The notes below the pieces were generated by a model. That model was given only the letters and a program-made list of their open reading frames with translations. It was not told where the DNA came from and did no database searches. A DNA stretch of 35,255 bases, from positions 1-35,255 of the forward strand of contig UCKU01000006.1 of NCBI GenBank assembly GCA_900473185.1, written 5' to 3'. Positions 7,746 to 15,890 of this stretch are shown here, one piece after another. How positions within the stretch are numbered: the first letter of the stretch is position 1; each line of letters starts with the position of its first letter. This stretch comes from Hyphomicrobiales bacterium (GTDB lineage: Bacteria > Pseudomonadota > Alphaproteobacteria > Rhizobiales > Rhizobiaceae). Both the position numbers and the translations under genes were made by a program.

Positions 7746-7762
7746 TTGGCACAGGCGTTGCA
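7746..7762 (+). promoter_or_regulatory. Sigma-54 (-24/-12) promoter of the uptake/hydrolase operon
   Basis: TTGGCACAGGCGTTGCA matches the sigma-54 consensus (YTGGCACG-N4-TTGCW) at every conserved position except the seventh base (A for G). The GG (7748-7749) and GC (7760-7761) are separated by exactly 10 bp. Transcription would start near 7773, leaving a leader of about 36 bp to the ATG at 7809. An AT-rich tract at about 7660-7745 upstream would suit DNA bending; one imperfect IHF-like site (7729-7741) is visible. No complete sigma-54 activator gene lies nearby, so a global one such as NtrC is the likely partner. Confidence 0.82.
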
Positions 7763-7808
7763 TATCAATTGGTCATCCGCTCAAGAGGACAGTTAAGGAG
7801 AACATAGC

Positions 7809-8924
7809 ATGGCATCCAGAAAGCCCTCCTCGCCTTCCGGCCAGGACAGCAACTCGGCGATATCGCGCAGATCGGTCCTGAAGGCCGCCGGCGGCCTTGC
7901 CGCAGCGTCGATCCTTTCGGCGCCCTTCGTGCGACCCTCCTATGCCGCAGCGACGCTCAGGGTCTCGAACTTCGGCGGCTTCTTCGAGGAAGCTTTCGCG
8001 AAGAGCGTCTATCCGGCCTTCACCAAGCAGACCGGCATCGCGGTCCAGTCGATCCCGCAATCCGGCAGCTCGCAGTTCCTGGTCCAGCTCGGCCAGGCGA
8101 TCCAGGCAGGCTCGGCCCCCATGGATATCTGCTGCGCCGGCCAGGCGGACGTCATCCGCGGCCGCCAGCGTGGCCTCTGGGCAACGGTCGAAGGCTCAAA
8201 GCTGAAGAACCTCGGCAACCTGATGGACGGCTTCGTCTATAGCGAAGACGGCAAGGTCGACGGTGTCGGCGCCATGGCCTGGTATATTACCCTGATCGCC
8301 AATCCATCCGAATTCGAAAAGCTGCCCGACAGCTGGACGGAACTCTGGAAGCCGCGTGCTTCGGCCTGGGGCCTGCAGGGCGGCGGCAACAGCGTGCTGC
8401 TCGACATCGTCGCTTCCGTCTATTTCGGCGGCCCCTCGACGCTTGATACCCAGGAAGGCATCGACAAGGTCATCGCCAAGATCGCCGAACTGAAGCCCAA
8501 TGCAAAGCTCTGGTGGACCGACGAAGGCTCGATGCAGAGCGCCTACCAGAACGACGAGGTTGTCGGCGGTCTCTATTTCCACGACGTTTCGATGATCATG
8601 AAGAAGGAAGGCACCGACGTCGCCTCCATCTTCCCGAAGGAAGGCGCCGTGCTCGGCTACAACGCATGGTGCGTTCCGAAGGTCTCTCAAGTGAGCGACG
8701 CGACGATCGCCTTCCTCGACTGGAGCGCCACGCCGGAGTGCCACGAGCTGATCGCCCGCAATGTCGGCGCCGCTCCGCTGATCGAACGTTCGAAGCTCAC
8801 GCTCACGGACGACGAGTTCAACGCGGTTTCCTTCACTGGAAAACCGATTGTCGTCGCTTCCGCCGCAAAGGTGAAGAACGCCGACTACATCTCGACGCAG
8901 ATGCTCAAGATGCTCGGTCAGTAA
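7809..8924 (+). CDS. Tat-exported ABC substrate-binding protein, spermidine/putrescine-like
   Basis: A 371-residue periplasmic binding protein of the PotD-like group. The N-terminus has a twin-arginine signal (SRRSVLKAAGG followed by a hydrophobic AAASILSAPF stretch and probable cleavage at SYAA). The mature start TLRVSNFGGFFEEAF and 'PMDICCAGQADVIRGRQRGLW' are of the type seen in polyamine or organic-cation binding proteins. AAGGAG lies eight bases before the ATG. It is first in a seven-gene plus-strand operon behind a sigma-54 promoter. Sec-independent export suggests folding in the cytoplasm. The ligand is unknown; homology alone makes a polyamine only one possibility. Confidence 0.92.
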   Translation: MASRKPSSPSGQDSNSAISRRSVLKAAGGLAAASILSAPFVRPSYAAATLRVSNFGGFFEEAFAKSVYPAFTKQTGIAVQSIPQSGSSQFLVQLGQAIQAGSAPMDICCAGQADVIRGRQRGLWATVEGSKLKNLGNLMDGFVYSEDGKVDGVGAMAWYITLIANPSEFEKLPDSWTELWKPRASAWGLQGGGNSVLLDIVASVYFGGPSTLDTQEGIDKVIAKIAELKPNAKLWWTDEGSMQSAYQNDEVVGGLYFHDVSMIMKKEGTDVASIFPKEGAVLGYNAWCVPKVSQVSDATIAFLDWSATPECHELIARNVGAAPLIERSKLTLTDDEFNAVSFTGKPIVVASAAKVKNADYISTQMLKMLGQ

Positions 8925-8935
8925 GTCTGGACGGA

Positions 8936-9991
8936 ATGATGCAAGGCCTGGAAATTTCACACCTCACGAAGTCCTTCAGTGCAAACACGGTCGTCTCCGA
9001 CGTCTCATTGAGTATCGAACAGGGCAAGTTCGTCTGCTTTCTCGGTCCGTCCGGCTGCGGCAAGACGACCCTGATGCGCATCATCGCCGGTCTGGAACAG
9101 CCCAGCAGCGGCACGGTGCGCCTCGACGGTCGCGACATCACCGGAGTTCCGACGAACGAACGAAACTTCGGAATGGTGTTCCAGGCCCTTGCTTTGTTCC
9201 CGCATCTCGATGTGGCCGGCAATATCGGCTACAGCCTTCGCTATCGGACGATGGCGAAGCATCACAAGCAGGAACGGATCGACGAGCTTCTGAAGCTCGT
9301 CGATCTGCCCGGCATGCAGTCGAGGCGGGTCGATCAGCTCTCCGGCGGCCAGCGCCAGCGCGTCGCGATTGCCCGCGCGTTGGCCCAGGAGCCGCTTCTC
9401 TTCCTTATGGACGAACCACTCTCGGCGCTCGATGCGAAGCTGCGCGACCATATGCAGGTCGAATTGCGGCAGTTGCAGCAAAAGCTCAAGATCACCACGA
9501 TCTTCGTCACACACGACCAGCGCGAGGCGATGACCATTGCCGACCAGATCGTCGTCATGGCGCATGGCAAGGTGCAGCAGGTCGGCAGCCCGGTCGATAT
9601 CTACCGCAAGCCGGTCAACCGGTTCGTCGCCGACTTCATCGGCCAGAGCAATCTTGCTGACGGCATTCTCATCGATCGCGAGCATGTACGGATCGGCGAA
9701 AGCGTCGTCACCACCAGCCCCGCTTCCGCCACACTGAAGACGGGGGATCGCGTGACGGTCTGCGCCCGGCCGGAAAGCACTCTCATCAGCCGGCCGTCCG
9801 CCGGTAGCGCCGGCCCCTTCGGAACGGCCACCTTCGTGCGCGACCTCGGCTCGAGCGTCGAAGTCTTTCTCGAAAGCGGTGGCCGCCAAGTGGTCGCCTC
9901 GCTCGCCCCCGCCGCCTGGGCTGAGCTCGAAGGCGCAAGCGAATTTTCCATCTCCTTCGCACCGGGATCGGTGACCGTGCTGGAGGATTGA
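8936..9991 (+). CDS. ABC transporter ATP-binding protein (PotA-like, with TOBE domain)
   Basis: A 351-residue ATPase: Walker A GPSGCGKTT, Q-loop VFQALALFPH, signature LSGGQRQRVAIARAL, Walker B LFLMDEPLSALD and the H-loop VTHDQ are all intact. The C-terminal region beyond about residue 240 is a TOBE-like extension (VCARPES and following), as in polyamine, Fe3+ and sugar importers. The start ATGATG at 8936 (or 8939) follows GGACGGA and lies 12 bases after the binding protein stop; the long open frame upstream of it overlaps that gene and is not used. It energises the two permeases encoded immediately downstream. Confidence 0.94.
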   Translation: MMQGLEISHLTKSFSANTVVSDVSLSIEQGKFVCFLGPSGCGKTTLMRIIAGLEQPSSGTVRLDGRDITGVPTNERNFGMVFQALALFPHLDVAGNIGYSLRYRTMAKHHKQERIDELLKLVDLPGMQSRRVDQLSGGQRQRVAIARALAQEPLLFLMDEPLSALDAKLRDHMQVELRQLQQKLKITTIFVTHDQREAMTIADQIVVMAHGKVQQVGSPVDIYRKPVNRFVADFIGQSNLADGILIDREHVRIGESVVTTSPASATLKTGDRVTVCARPESTLISRPSAGSAGPFGTATFVRDLGSSVEVFLESGGRQVVASLAPAAWAELEGASEFSISFAPGSVTVLED

Positions 9992-9993
9992 CC

Positions 9994-10866
9994 ATGTCGC
10001 TCGTATCCGGACAAGACGGCATGAACCGGCAGCGTCTGTCGGTGGCGCTCGGCCTGCTCTGGCCGTTCTTCATGATCGTCGCCTTTTTCGGCGTGCCCTT
10101 CGTGCTTTTACTGCGCGTCAGTGTCGCCCGCGTCGATCCCGCTTATTACCAGGGCAGCGGCTGGTCGCTCGAAGCGATGGCAAGCCTGTTCCAGCCCATG
10201 GTGATGAACGGGCTGACCTTCTCGCTCGGGCTGGCGCTGACGGTCGCCACGCTCAGCATGATCATCGCCTTTCCGGCGACCTATTTCATCACCCGGATGA
10301 GCCGCAAGGCGCAGATCGTCTGGCTGATCGGCTTGCTGACGACGCTTGCCCTGTCCGAGGTGCTGATCACCTTTTCCTGGCAGATCATTCTCTCCAAGCG
10401 GGTCGGCATATCGAACATCGCCGTCTTCCTCGGCTTCCTCGACAAGCCGGTATCGCTGACCCCTAGCTTTTATGCCGTCGTCAGCTGCCTGATCTATGTC
10501 GTCATCCCCTTTAACGTGATGACCATCTATCCCGGCCTGTCGCGCATGGATGCCTCATATATGGAAGCGGCGTCCACCATGGGCGCGCCCCCGATCCGAG
10601 CCTTCTTCAACGTGCTTCTGCCCCTCATGCGCAAACCGATCGCCACCGCCTATCTGACGACTGTGGTGATGACGATCGGTGCTTATGTCGCGCCCCTCGT
10701 GCTCGGCGGCCCGAGCAATTGGACGATCGGCGTCATCATCAGCGAAGTCGCCAATTCCGCCCAGAACCTGCCGCAGGCCTCGGCAATCGCAGTCTTCCTG
10801 ATGATGGTCACCGGCGCGATGATCCTGGTGATCAACCGCATCGGCGGCAAAGGATACACGTCATGA
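9994..10866 (+). CDS. ABC transporter permease (PotB-like)
   Basis: A 290-residue inner-membrane permease with about six hydrophobic segments, starting LGLLWPFFMIVAFFGVPFVLLL. The EAA loop, which contacts the ATPase, reads YMEAASTMGAPPIRAFFNVLLP near residue 190. ATG at 9994 has GGAGG about seven bases upstream and lies two bases after the ATPase stop; a TTG six bases earlier is less likely. Its stop overlaps the next permease start (ATGA). Confidence 0.93.
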   Translation: MSLVSGQDGMNRQRLSVALGLLWPFFMIVAFFGVPFVLLLRVSVARVDPAYYQGSGWSLEAMASLFQPMVMNGLTFSLGLALTVATLSMIIAFPATYFITRMSRKAQIVWLIGLLTTLALSEVLITFSWQIILSKRVGISNIAVFLGFLDKPVSLTPSFYAVVSCLIYVVIPFNVMTIYPGLSRMDASYMEAASTMGAPPIRAFFNVLLPLMRKPIATAYLTTVVMTIGAYVAPLVLGGPSNWTIGVIISEVANSAQNLPQASAIAVFLMMVTGAMILVINRIGGKGYTS

Positions 10867-11663
10867 GCCGGTTTGTTCTCAAATTCGTGCGCCAGTTCTT
10901 CCTCCTCTGCCTGGCCTTCTTCCTGGCGGCGCCACTCATCATCGTTGCAGGCGTCAGCTTCAACACCACAGCGCAGATGACTTTTCCGCCGCAGAATATC
11001 AGCCTGCGCTGGTATTGGACCTTCATGGAAGACCCGGCATGGACCTCGGCCTTCCTGCGCTCCGTCATCATCGCGATCGCCTCTTCGCTTCTGACGATCA
11101 CTGTCGCCTTTCCGATCGCCTATATCCAGTGGAAGACCAATTCGCGCTTTGCAAAACTGCTGGCCGGAATTGCGGGCGTTCCCTTCATCCTGCCGCCCGT
11201 CGTCATCGCCGTCCTGTTCCTGTTGTTCTGGGGCACGGTCCGCCATGTCGGCCAGATCGAGAACATCGTCATCAGCCATGCCGTCACCTTCATCGCCGTG
11301 CCGCTGGTGATGATCTCGCTCGGCTTTTCGGGGATCGACAAGTCGCTCGTCGAGGCCGCCCGGACGATGGGCGCGCGCGAAAACGATATCCTCAGAACTG
11401 TCGCCATACCGATGGTCCTGCCTTTCGTCGTCTCGAGCTTCATCTTCGTCGCGATCTTCAGCCTCAACGAATATGTGATCGCCTTCATGGTGGCGGGTTT
11501 CACTGCCGAGACGATGCCGGTCAAGATCTTTTCCAACATGCGCACCGGCTTCTCGCCGACCATGTGCGTCGGCGCCGTCCTGTTCATGCTGATCGGTCTG
11601 TTCGGCTTCATCACCGTTGCTCGCCTGGGCAATCTTCCGAAACTTCTCGGTGCACGTTTCTAG
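10863..11663 (+). CDS. ABC transporter permease (PotC-like)
   Basis: A 266-residue permease whose ATG (10863) overlaps the preceding stop by four bases, indicating translational coupling. Hydrophobic segments include FFLLCLAFFLAAPLIIVAGV and VPFILPPVVIAVLFLLFWG. The EAA loop reads LVEAARTMGARENDILRTVAIP. It pairs with the PotB-like permease to make the translocation channel. Confidence 0.93.
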   Translation: MSRFVLKFVRQFFLLCLAFFLAAPLIIVAGVSFNTTAQMTFPPQNISLRWYWTFMEDPAWTSAFLRSVIIAIASSLLTITVAFPIAYIQWKTNSRFAKLLAGIAGVPFILPPVVIAVLFLLFWGTVRHVGQIENIVISHAVTFIAVPLVMISLGFSGIDKSLVEAARTMGARENDILRTVAIPMVLPFVVSSFIFVAIFSLNEYVIAFMVAGFTAETMPVKIFSNMRTGFSPTMCVGAVLFMLIGLFGFITVARLGNLPKLLGARF

Positions 11664-11679
11664 ATCGAAGGAGCATCCC

Positions 11680-12300
11680 ATGACAAAGAAGCAAAACCCC
11701 ATGATCGTCGGCCAGCCGGTCCTGATCGTCGTCGACATCCAGAAAGTCGGTTTCGACGATGACGGCTCGATCCCCCTGATGCCGGGCATAATCGAGCGCA
11801 TGCGCAAGGCCCGTACCGTCATCGATGCCGCCCGCGAAGGCGGCGTGCCGATCATCTTCCTGCAGGAAAGCCACCGCAAGAGCGGCGTCGATTACGGCCG
11901 CGAAATGGATGGCGACGAAGACATGCACCTGCGCGAAGACTGGGAGGGCACCAAGATCGCCGCCGAGGAAGTCGGCCTGCGCGACGACGACTACGTGATC
12001 GTCAAACGCCGTTATTCCGGCTTCATCGGCACCGACCTGCAGATCCTGCTGCGCGGCCTGAAAGCTGAGACGCTGATCCTCGTCGGCGGCCTCACGAATA
12101 TCTGCGTCCATTATACCTTCGCGGACGGCCACCAGTCCGATTACCACTGCCGCGTCGTCGAGGATTGCGTGGCGGGTTCGTCGATCGAGGCGCATGACGC
12201 CGCTCTCGCCAATATGGAATATCTGCAGCACGGCGCCCGCCGCACCGCCACCGAGATCAGCGAAGCATTCCTCGCCTTCAAACAGGGGAAGGCTGCCTGA
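11680..12300 (+). CDS. Isochorismatase-family cysteine hydrolase (copy B)
   Basis: A 206-residue hydrolase with the family triad D19 (VVDIQK), K109 (VIVKRRYSG) and C142 (TNICVHY). GAAGGAG stands about seven bases before the ATG. It follows the permeases by 16 bp, so it is in the same operon and probably hydrolyses the imported compound. Closest activities in this superfamily are amidohydrolases on ureido or carbamoyl groups (N-carbamoylsarcosine, biuret, ureidoacrylate) and nicotinamidase; the sequence does not decide among them. It is paralogous to copy A on the other side of the divergent promoter, with conserved PMIVG, KRRYS and MEYLQ.GARR motifs. Confidence 0.92.
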   Translation: MTKKQNPMIVGQPVLIVVDIQKVGFDDDGSIPLMPGIIERMRKARTVIDAAREGGVPIIFLQESHRKSGVDYGREMDGDEDMHLREDWEGTKIAAEEVGLRDDDYVIVKRRYSGFIGTDLQILLRGLKAETLILVGGLTNICVHYTFADGHQSDYHCRVVEDCVAGSSIEAHDAALANMEYLQHGARRTATEISEAFLAFKQGKAA

Positions 12301-12301
12301 C

Positions 12302-13687
12302 ATGCAGGATCGCTTGAAGACGGAAACACGCCGCATCTGGTCGGGGCTTGCCGCGGAAATCGAGCAGCTGTTTGCCGAGATGTGGAAAGTGCCGGAACTG
12401 CCGGCGCTGGAATACAAGTCGCAGGCGATCCTCTGCGGCTTCATCGAACGGCACGGTTTTTCGGTCAAGCGCGGTGTCGGCGGCGTTCCGACCTCGTTCC
12501 TCGCTCGCATTGCAAACGGTGAAGGCCCGAAAGTCGGCATCCTGATTGAATACGACGCCCTGCCGAGCCTTTATAATGACGCGGTTCCCTATCGGCAGGG
12601 GAATCGCCGCCTGCCCGGCCATGGCTGCGGCCACAATCATATCGGCCCGGCCAATACTGGCGCCGGTATCGCCGCCGCCAAGGCGATGATCGAACTCGGC
12701 CTGCCCGGCGAGATCGTCATCGTTGGCTGCCCGGCTGAGGAGATCGGCTGGGGCAAGCTCGCGCTGCAGGCGGCCGGCGTGTTCGAAGGACTCGACCTCG
12801 TCCTGACCTCGCATGGCGATTACCAGAACGGCTCGCTTGCCCGCCCCTGCCATGCCATGGCGAGCGGCGAATTCAAGTTCATCGGCGAAAGCGCCCATGG
12901 CGGCAAGACCGCCACCCGCAACGCACTCCTTGCCGCAGAAGCCGCCTATGCGGAATTCGACAACCTCCGCAAGGAGGTTCCGGGCCTGCAGCTGAAGCAC
13001 GTCTATCGCTTCGCGGGCATCACCCCCGGCGTGACGCCCGAGGAAGTGCGCCTGTGGTCCTCCGTCCGGCATCATGACTTCGACATGGTGCAGAAGGGTT
13101 ACCGGCTGATGCTTGATACCTACAGCCGGATCGCCGCTGAACAAGGCGTCGAACTGGTGGCCGAGCAGATCGCCAATTGCCGCGGTTATCTCGGCAATGA
13201 CACGGTCGGACGCGTGCTGGATACGTGCCTCAAGGAAATCGGCCCGCCGCGCTGGACCGAAGCCGATATCGAATGGATGGAGCAGCTTTCCGCCGCCTGT
13301 GATCCCGGCAAGCCTTTCAAGCTGCATCGTGAACTCGAATATTTCGACACTGGCATCGATTATTACGGCCAGGATGACGGCGACATCAGCTGGCGTATCC
13401 CGCTCGGACGGGTTAACTGGGCCTATCCCGACAATGTGCCGATCCATCACTGGGCATGGACGGCGCTGTCAGGACATTCGTCCAGCAGTCCGGGACCGCT
13501 GATGGCGTCGGAAGCGCTTGCCATGGGCGCGATCACATTGCTCGCATCGCCGGAAACGATCGCTACCGCCAAGGCGGAACTCAGCGAACGCATCGGCGGC
13601 AAGCGTATTCCCGGACCGGCACCGACGATTTCCGACGTGCTGGCAAGGGATCCGCAGTCCTTCTGGGACGCGACCTGGGCGCGCTGA
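12302..13687 (+). CDS. M20-family amidohydrolase (AbgB/HmrA-like)
   Basis: A 461-residue zinc amidohydrolase of the M20D group, which removes N-acyl, aminobenzoyl or indole-acyl groups from amino acids. Metal and catalytic motifs are visible: GHGCGHN at 106-112 (H107, C109, H111), CPAEE at 143-147, and ESAHGG before the dimerisation domain. The end (HHWAWTALSGHSSSSPG) matches the metal-binding C-terminal His region of AbgB-like enzymes. The start lies one base after the hydrolase B stop, with GGGGAAGG upstream, so the two are tightly coupled. The context suggests cleavage of an amide bond in the same pathway. Confidence 0.92.
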   Translation: MQDRLKTETRRIWSGLAAEIEQLFAEMWKVPELPALEYKSQAILCGFIERHGFSVKRGVGGVPTSFLARIANGEGPKVGILIEYDALPSLYNDAVPYRQGNRRLPGHGCGHNHIGPANTGAGIAAAKAMIELGLPGEIVIVGCPAEEIGWGKLALQAAGVFEGLDLVLTSHGDYQNGSLARPCHAMASGEFKFIGESAHGGKTATRNALLAAEAAYAEFDNLRKEVPGLQLKHVYRFAGITPGVTPEEVRLWSSVRHHDFDMVQKGYRLMLDTYSRIAAEQGVELVAEQIANCRGYLGNDTVGRVLDTCLKEIGPPRWTEADIEWMEQLSAACDPGKPFKLHRELEYFDTGIDYYGQDDGDISWRIPLGRVNWAYPDNVPIHHWAWTALSGHSSSSPGPLMASEALAMGAITLLASPETIATAKAELSERIGGKRIPGPAPTISDVLARDPQSFWDATWAR

Positions 13688-13735
13688 AGCGCCCCGCTCA
13701 TCATAATGTAAAGGCTGATATCCAGGAGGAACCGA

Positions 13736-14623
13736 ATGAAGAGCATGCTTGACGACTTCCGGATATTCGAGCCCTATCCGGGCATATTCGCCTATTATGA
13801 CGGGCGCATCGCCGGCAAGCGGCTCTATTCGGAAGGGCCGAACTGGCTCGACGATGGCGCCTTCAGCCTCGGCATCGCATCCTATGCGATCGTCGATGGC
13901 AATGAGGCGCTGGTCTACGACACCCACATAAGCCTAGACCATGCCCGCGCCATCCGCGCCCATCTGGAAGCGCGAGACATATCGAAGATCACGGTCGTCC
14001 TCAGCCATTTCCACAACGACCATATCGCCGGCAACGAGGTATTTGCCGATTGCATCATCGTCGCGAATGGCGCGACCGCCCGGCTTCTCGAAGCGGAAAA
14101 ACCGCGCATCGCCGCCCGCCTGCCGAAGATCGATCCTGTCATCATGCCGAACAGCCTGTTCGACGGCAACCGGTCGATCACGGTCGGAAGCCGCGCGATT
14201 GAACTTCACGAGTTCAACATCCACAGTCCCGATGCGACGATCCTATGGCTGCCTGAAGAGCGGCTTCTGTTTGCCGGCGACACACTCGAAGACACCGTCA
14301 CCTACATAACGGACGCTGCCGCCCTGCCGCAGCATCTGGAAGAACTGAAACGTCTGCGCTCCTTTCCCATCGCCCGTATCCTCCCCTGCCATGGCGATCC
14401 GGATCGTATTTTCGCAGGCGGCTACGAGCCTTCCTTCATCGACGCGACGATCCGGTATGTCGAGGCGATGAGTGACGAGGCGCCAGAGCCGGAGATCTGG
14501 CGCAAGCCTCTGGCCGAAGCGGTCAGCGAGGATGTGAAAAGCGGCGCGCTGATCTACATCCCCGCCTATGAAGATGTGCATGCCTCCAATATCGCATTGC
14601 TGAAGACCTTCCGGGAAAGGTGA
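13736..14623 (+). CDS. Metallo-beta-lactamase-fold hydrolase
   Basis: A 295-residue MBL-fold protein with the signature HFHNDH at 91-96 (ligands H91, H93, D95, H96), plus H163, D182 (FAGDT) and H219 (PCHGDP). All residues needed for a two-metal site are present. Members hydrolyse esters, thioesters, lactones or amides. AGGAGG is six to seven bases before the ATG. It ends the plus-strand operon, 48 bp after the M20 gene, and could open a cyclic amide or thioester intermediate in the pathway; that role is inferred. Confidence 0.88.
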   Translation: MKSMLDDFRIFEPYPGIFAYYDGRIAGKRLYSEGPNWLDDGAFSLGIASYAIVDGNEALVYDTHISLDHARAIRAHLEARDISKITVVLSHFHNDHIAGNEVFADCIIVANGATARLLEAEKPRIAARLPKIDPVIMPNSLFDGNRSITVGSRAIELHEFNIHSPDATILWLPEERLLFAGDTLEDTVTYITDAAALPQHLEELKRLRSFPIARILPCHGDPDRIFAGGYEPSFIDATIRYVEAMSDEAPEPEIWRKPLAEAVSEDVKSGALIYIPAYEDVHASNIALLKTFRER

Positions 14624-14875
14624 GGCGTTTACGAACGCTCTCCAACGACGTCCACTACGCTGACGGACCCGACCTGGGAGATGAACCGGATTTATGGAGC
14701 ATCCTTGAACAAGGGGCACGTGGGATCAGACTGAAGTTTCGGGTTCATGCAGGCCGTGCCGGTCTGTAATCTCACGCTGATGTGCAATTCGATCGAGCCT
14801 CTGCCCCGACCCATCGCGTGATGGCCTTGATAAGATTCGAACTGCCAGCCTGGGAACTTCCGAGGCCATTGTCGT
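14624..14875. other. Convergent intergenic region, 252 bp
   Basis: This separates the ends of the MBL-fold gene and the alcohol dehydrogenase. Short open frames here have no SD, no recognisable motif and interrupted reading. No clear rho-independent terminator was found. Confidence 0.55.
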
Positions 14876-15886
14876 TCACGCACCGAAGGGATCCACCAAC
14901 ACTTTGCACTGGGTGGTTCGTTTGCGGAGAGCTTCAAAAACGTGGGGCAGGTCGTTCAGCGAGACTGTTTCGGAAATAAGATTCTGCGGCGCGTACCGGC
15001 CGGAATCCAACGCGTCGATGGCGGCTGCGAATTCGTGCATATTGAAGAACACCGACATAATGACGTTGACCTCTTTGGAAATTGCCCGGAAGCTGTCCAA
15101 ATGGTCGCGCGTGGTACAAAGGCCCAGCACGACCACCTTACCGCGAGGCCGGACGAGCTCGATACAGTGGTCGATGAGACCCGGCTTGCCAACACATTCG
15201 AAGACGATATCAGGCGGACCACCGAGGGCGGCGTCGACATTGGCTGCCTGATCGGGATCGGCGGTGACAAAGACGCTGGCACCGACGTCCATCGCACGCG
15301 CTTCCTGATGACGATGGATGTCGGTGACGGCGACGGCCCCTGCTCCCAGTCTGCGCGCCCAGAAGGCGACTGCAAGTCCGATAGCGCCTGCGCCCACGAT
15401 CAGCACGCGGTCGCCCGGCCCCATGGCAGCCCGCATCAGCCCATGCAGGGCCACGGACAGCGGTTCCGCCAGTGCGCCGTCGGCAGTGCGAATGCCCCAT
15501 GGCAGTTTACGGCACTGACGGCCGGCAACAGCGGCATATTGTGCATAGCCGCCGCCGATCAACGCCATGCTATCGCACCAGGCCGGTTCCCCCTTCAGGC
15601 AGTTCAAACAATGGCCGCAGCCACGATTGGGCGCGACCGTCACCTGGTCGCCGACCTTGAAGGCTCCAGCCTTTGAGCCGACCTCTATCACTTCGCCGGA
15701 AAATTCGTGGCCGAGAATGTCGCCGGGCGCGACGCCAAAGACTGGATCCTCGGTCATATGGAGGTCTGAACCGCAAATGCCGCAGCGGCAGACTTTCAGC
15801 AGAAGATAATCTGTCTTTGGTTTCGGGTCTTCCGCTTCCATGATCTTGAGAGGCGCGCCGAGCCGGTCGAAAAGTGCAGCCTTCAT
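14876..15886 (-). CDS. Zinc-dependent alcohol dehydrogenase (MDR family)
   Basis: A 336-residue medium-chain dehydrogenase. The catalytic zinc site is indicated by CGICGSD (C38) and GHE (H60, E61). The structural zinc cysteines are C90, C93, C96 and C104. The Rossmann motif VLIVGAGAIGLAVA follows. It is similar to threonine, sorbitol and related dehydrogenases. It is the last gene of the operon, starting four bases after the LivM-like permease stop, with AGGA upstream. It likely oxidises a secondary alcohol of the imported compound. Confidence 0.93.
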   Translation of the reverse strand: MKAALFDRLGAPLKIMEAEDPKPKTDYLLLKVCRCGICGSDLHMTEDPVFGVAPGDILGHEFSGEVIEVGSKAGAFKVGDQVTVAPNRGCGHCLNCLKGEPAWCDSMALIGGGYAQYAAVAGRQCRKLPWGIRTADGALAEPLSVALHGLMRAAMGPGDRVLIVGAGAIGLAVAFWARRLGAGAVAVTDIHRHQEARAMDVGASVFVTADPDQAANVDAALGGPPDIVFECVGKPGLIDHCIELVRPRGKVVVLGLCTTRDHLDSFRAISKEVNVIMSVFFNMHEFAAAIDALDSGRYAPQNLISETVSLNDLPHVFEALRKRTTQCKVLVDPFGA

Positions 15887-15890
15887 GATG

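Noticed and set aside
10683..11879. 398-codon minus-strand open frame over the permease/hydrolase junction
   Set aside because: It spans two real plus-strand genes and is extremely rich in D, H and R, as expected of a shadow frame.
12278..13450. 390-codon minus-strand open frame opposite the M20 amidohydrolase
   Set aside because: Shadow frame created by high GC third positions; the plus strand has the metal-binding motifs.
14692..14937. 81-codon minus-strand open frame in the gap after the MBL-fold gene
   Set aside because: It overlaps the end of the alcohol dehydrogenase, has no SD and no recognisable motif.
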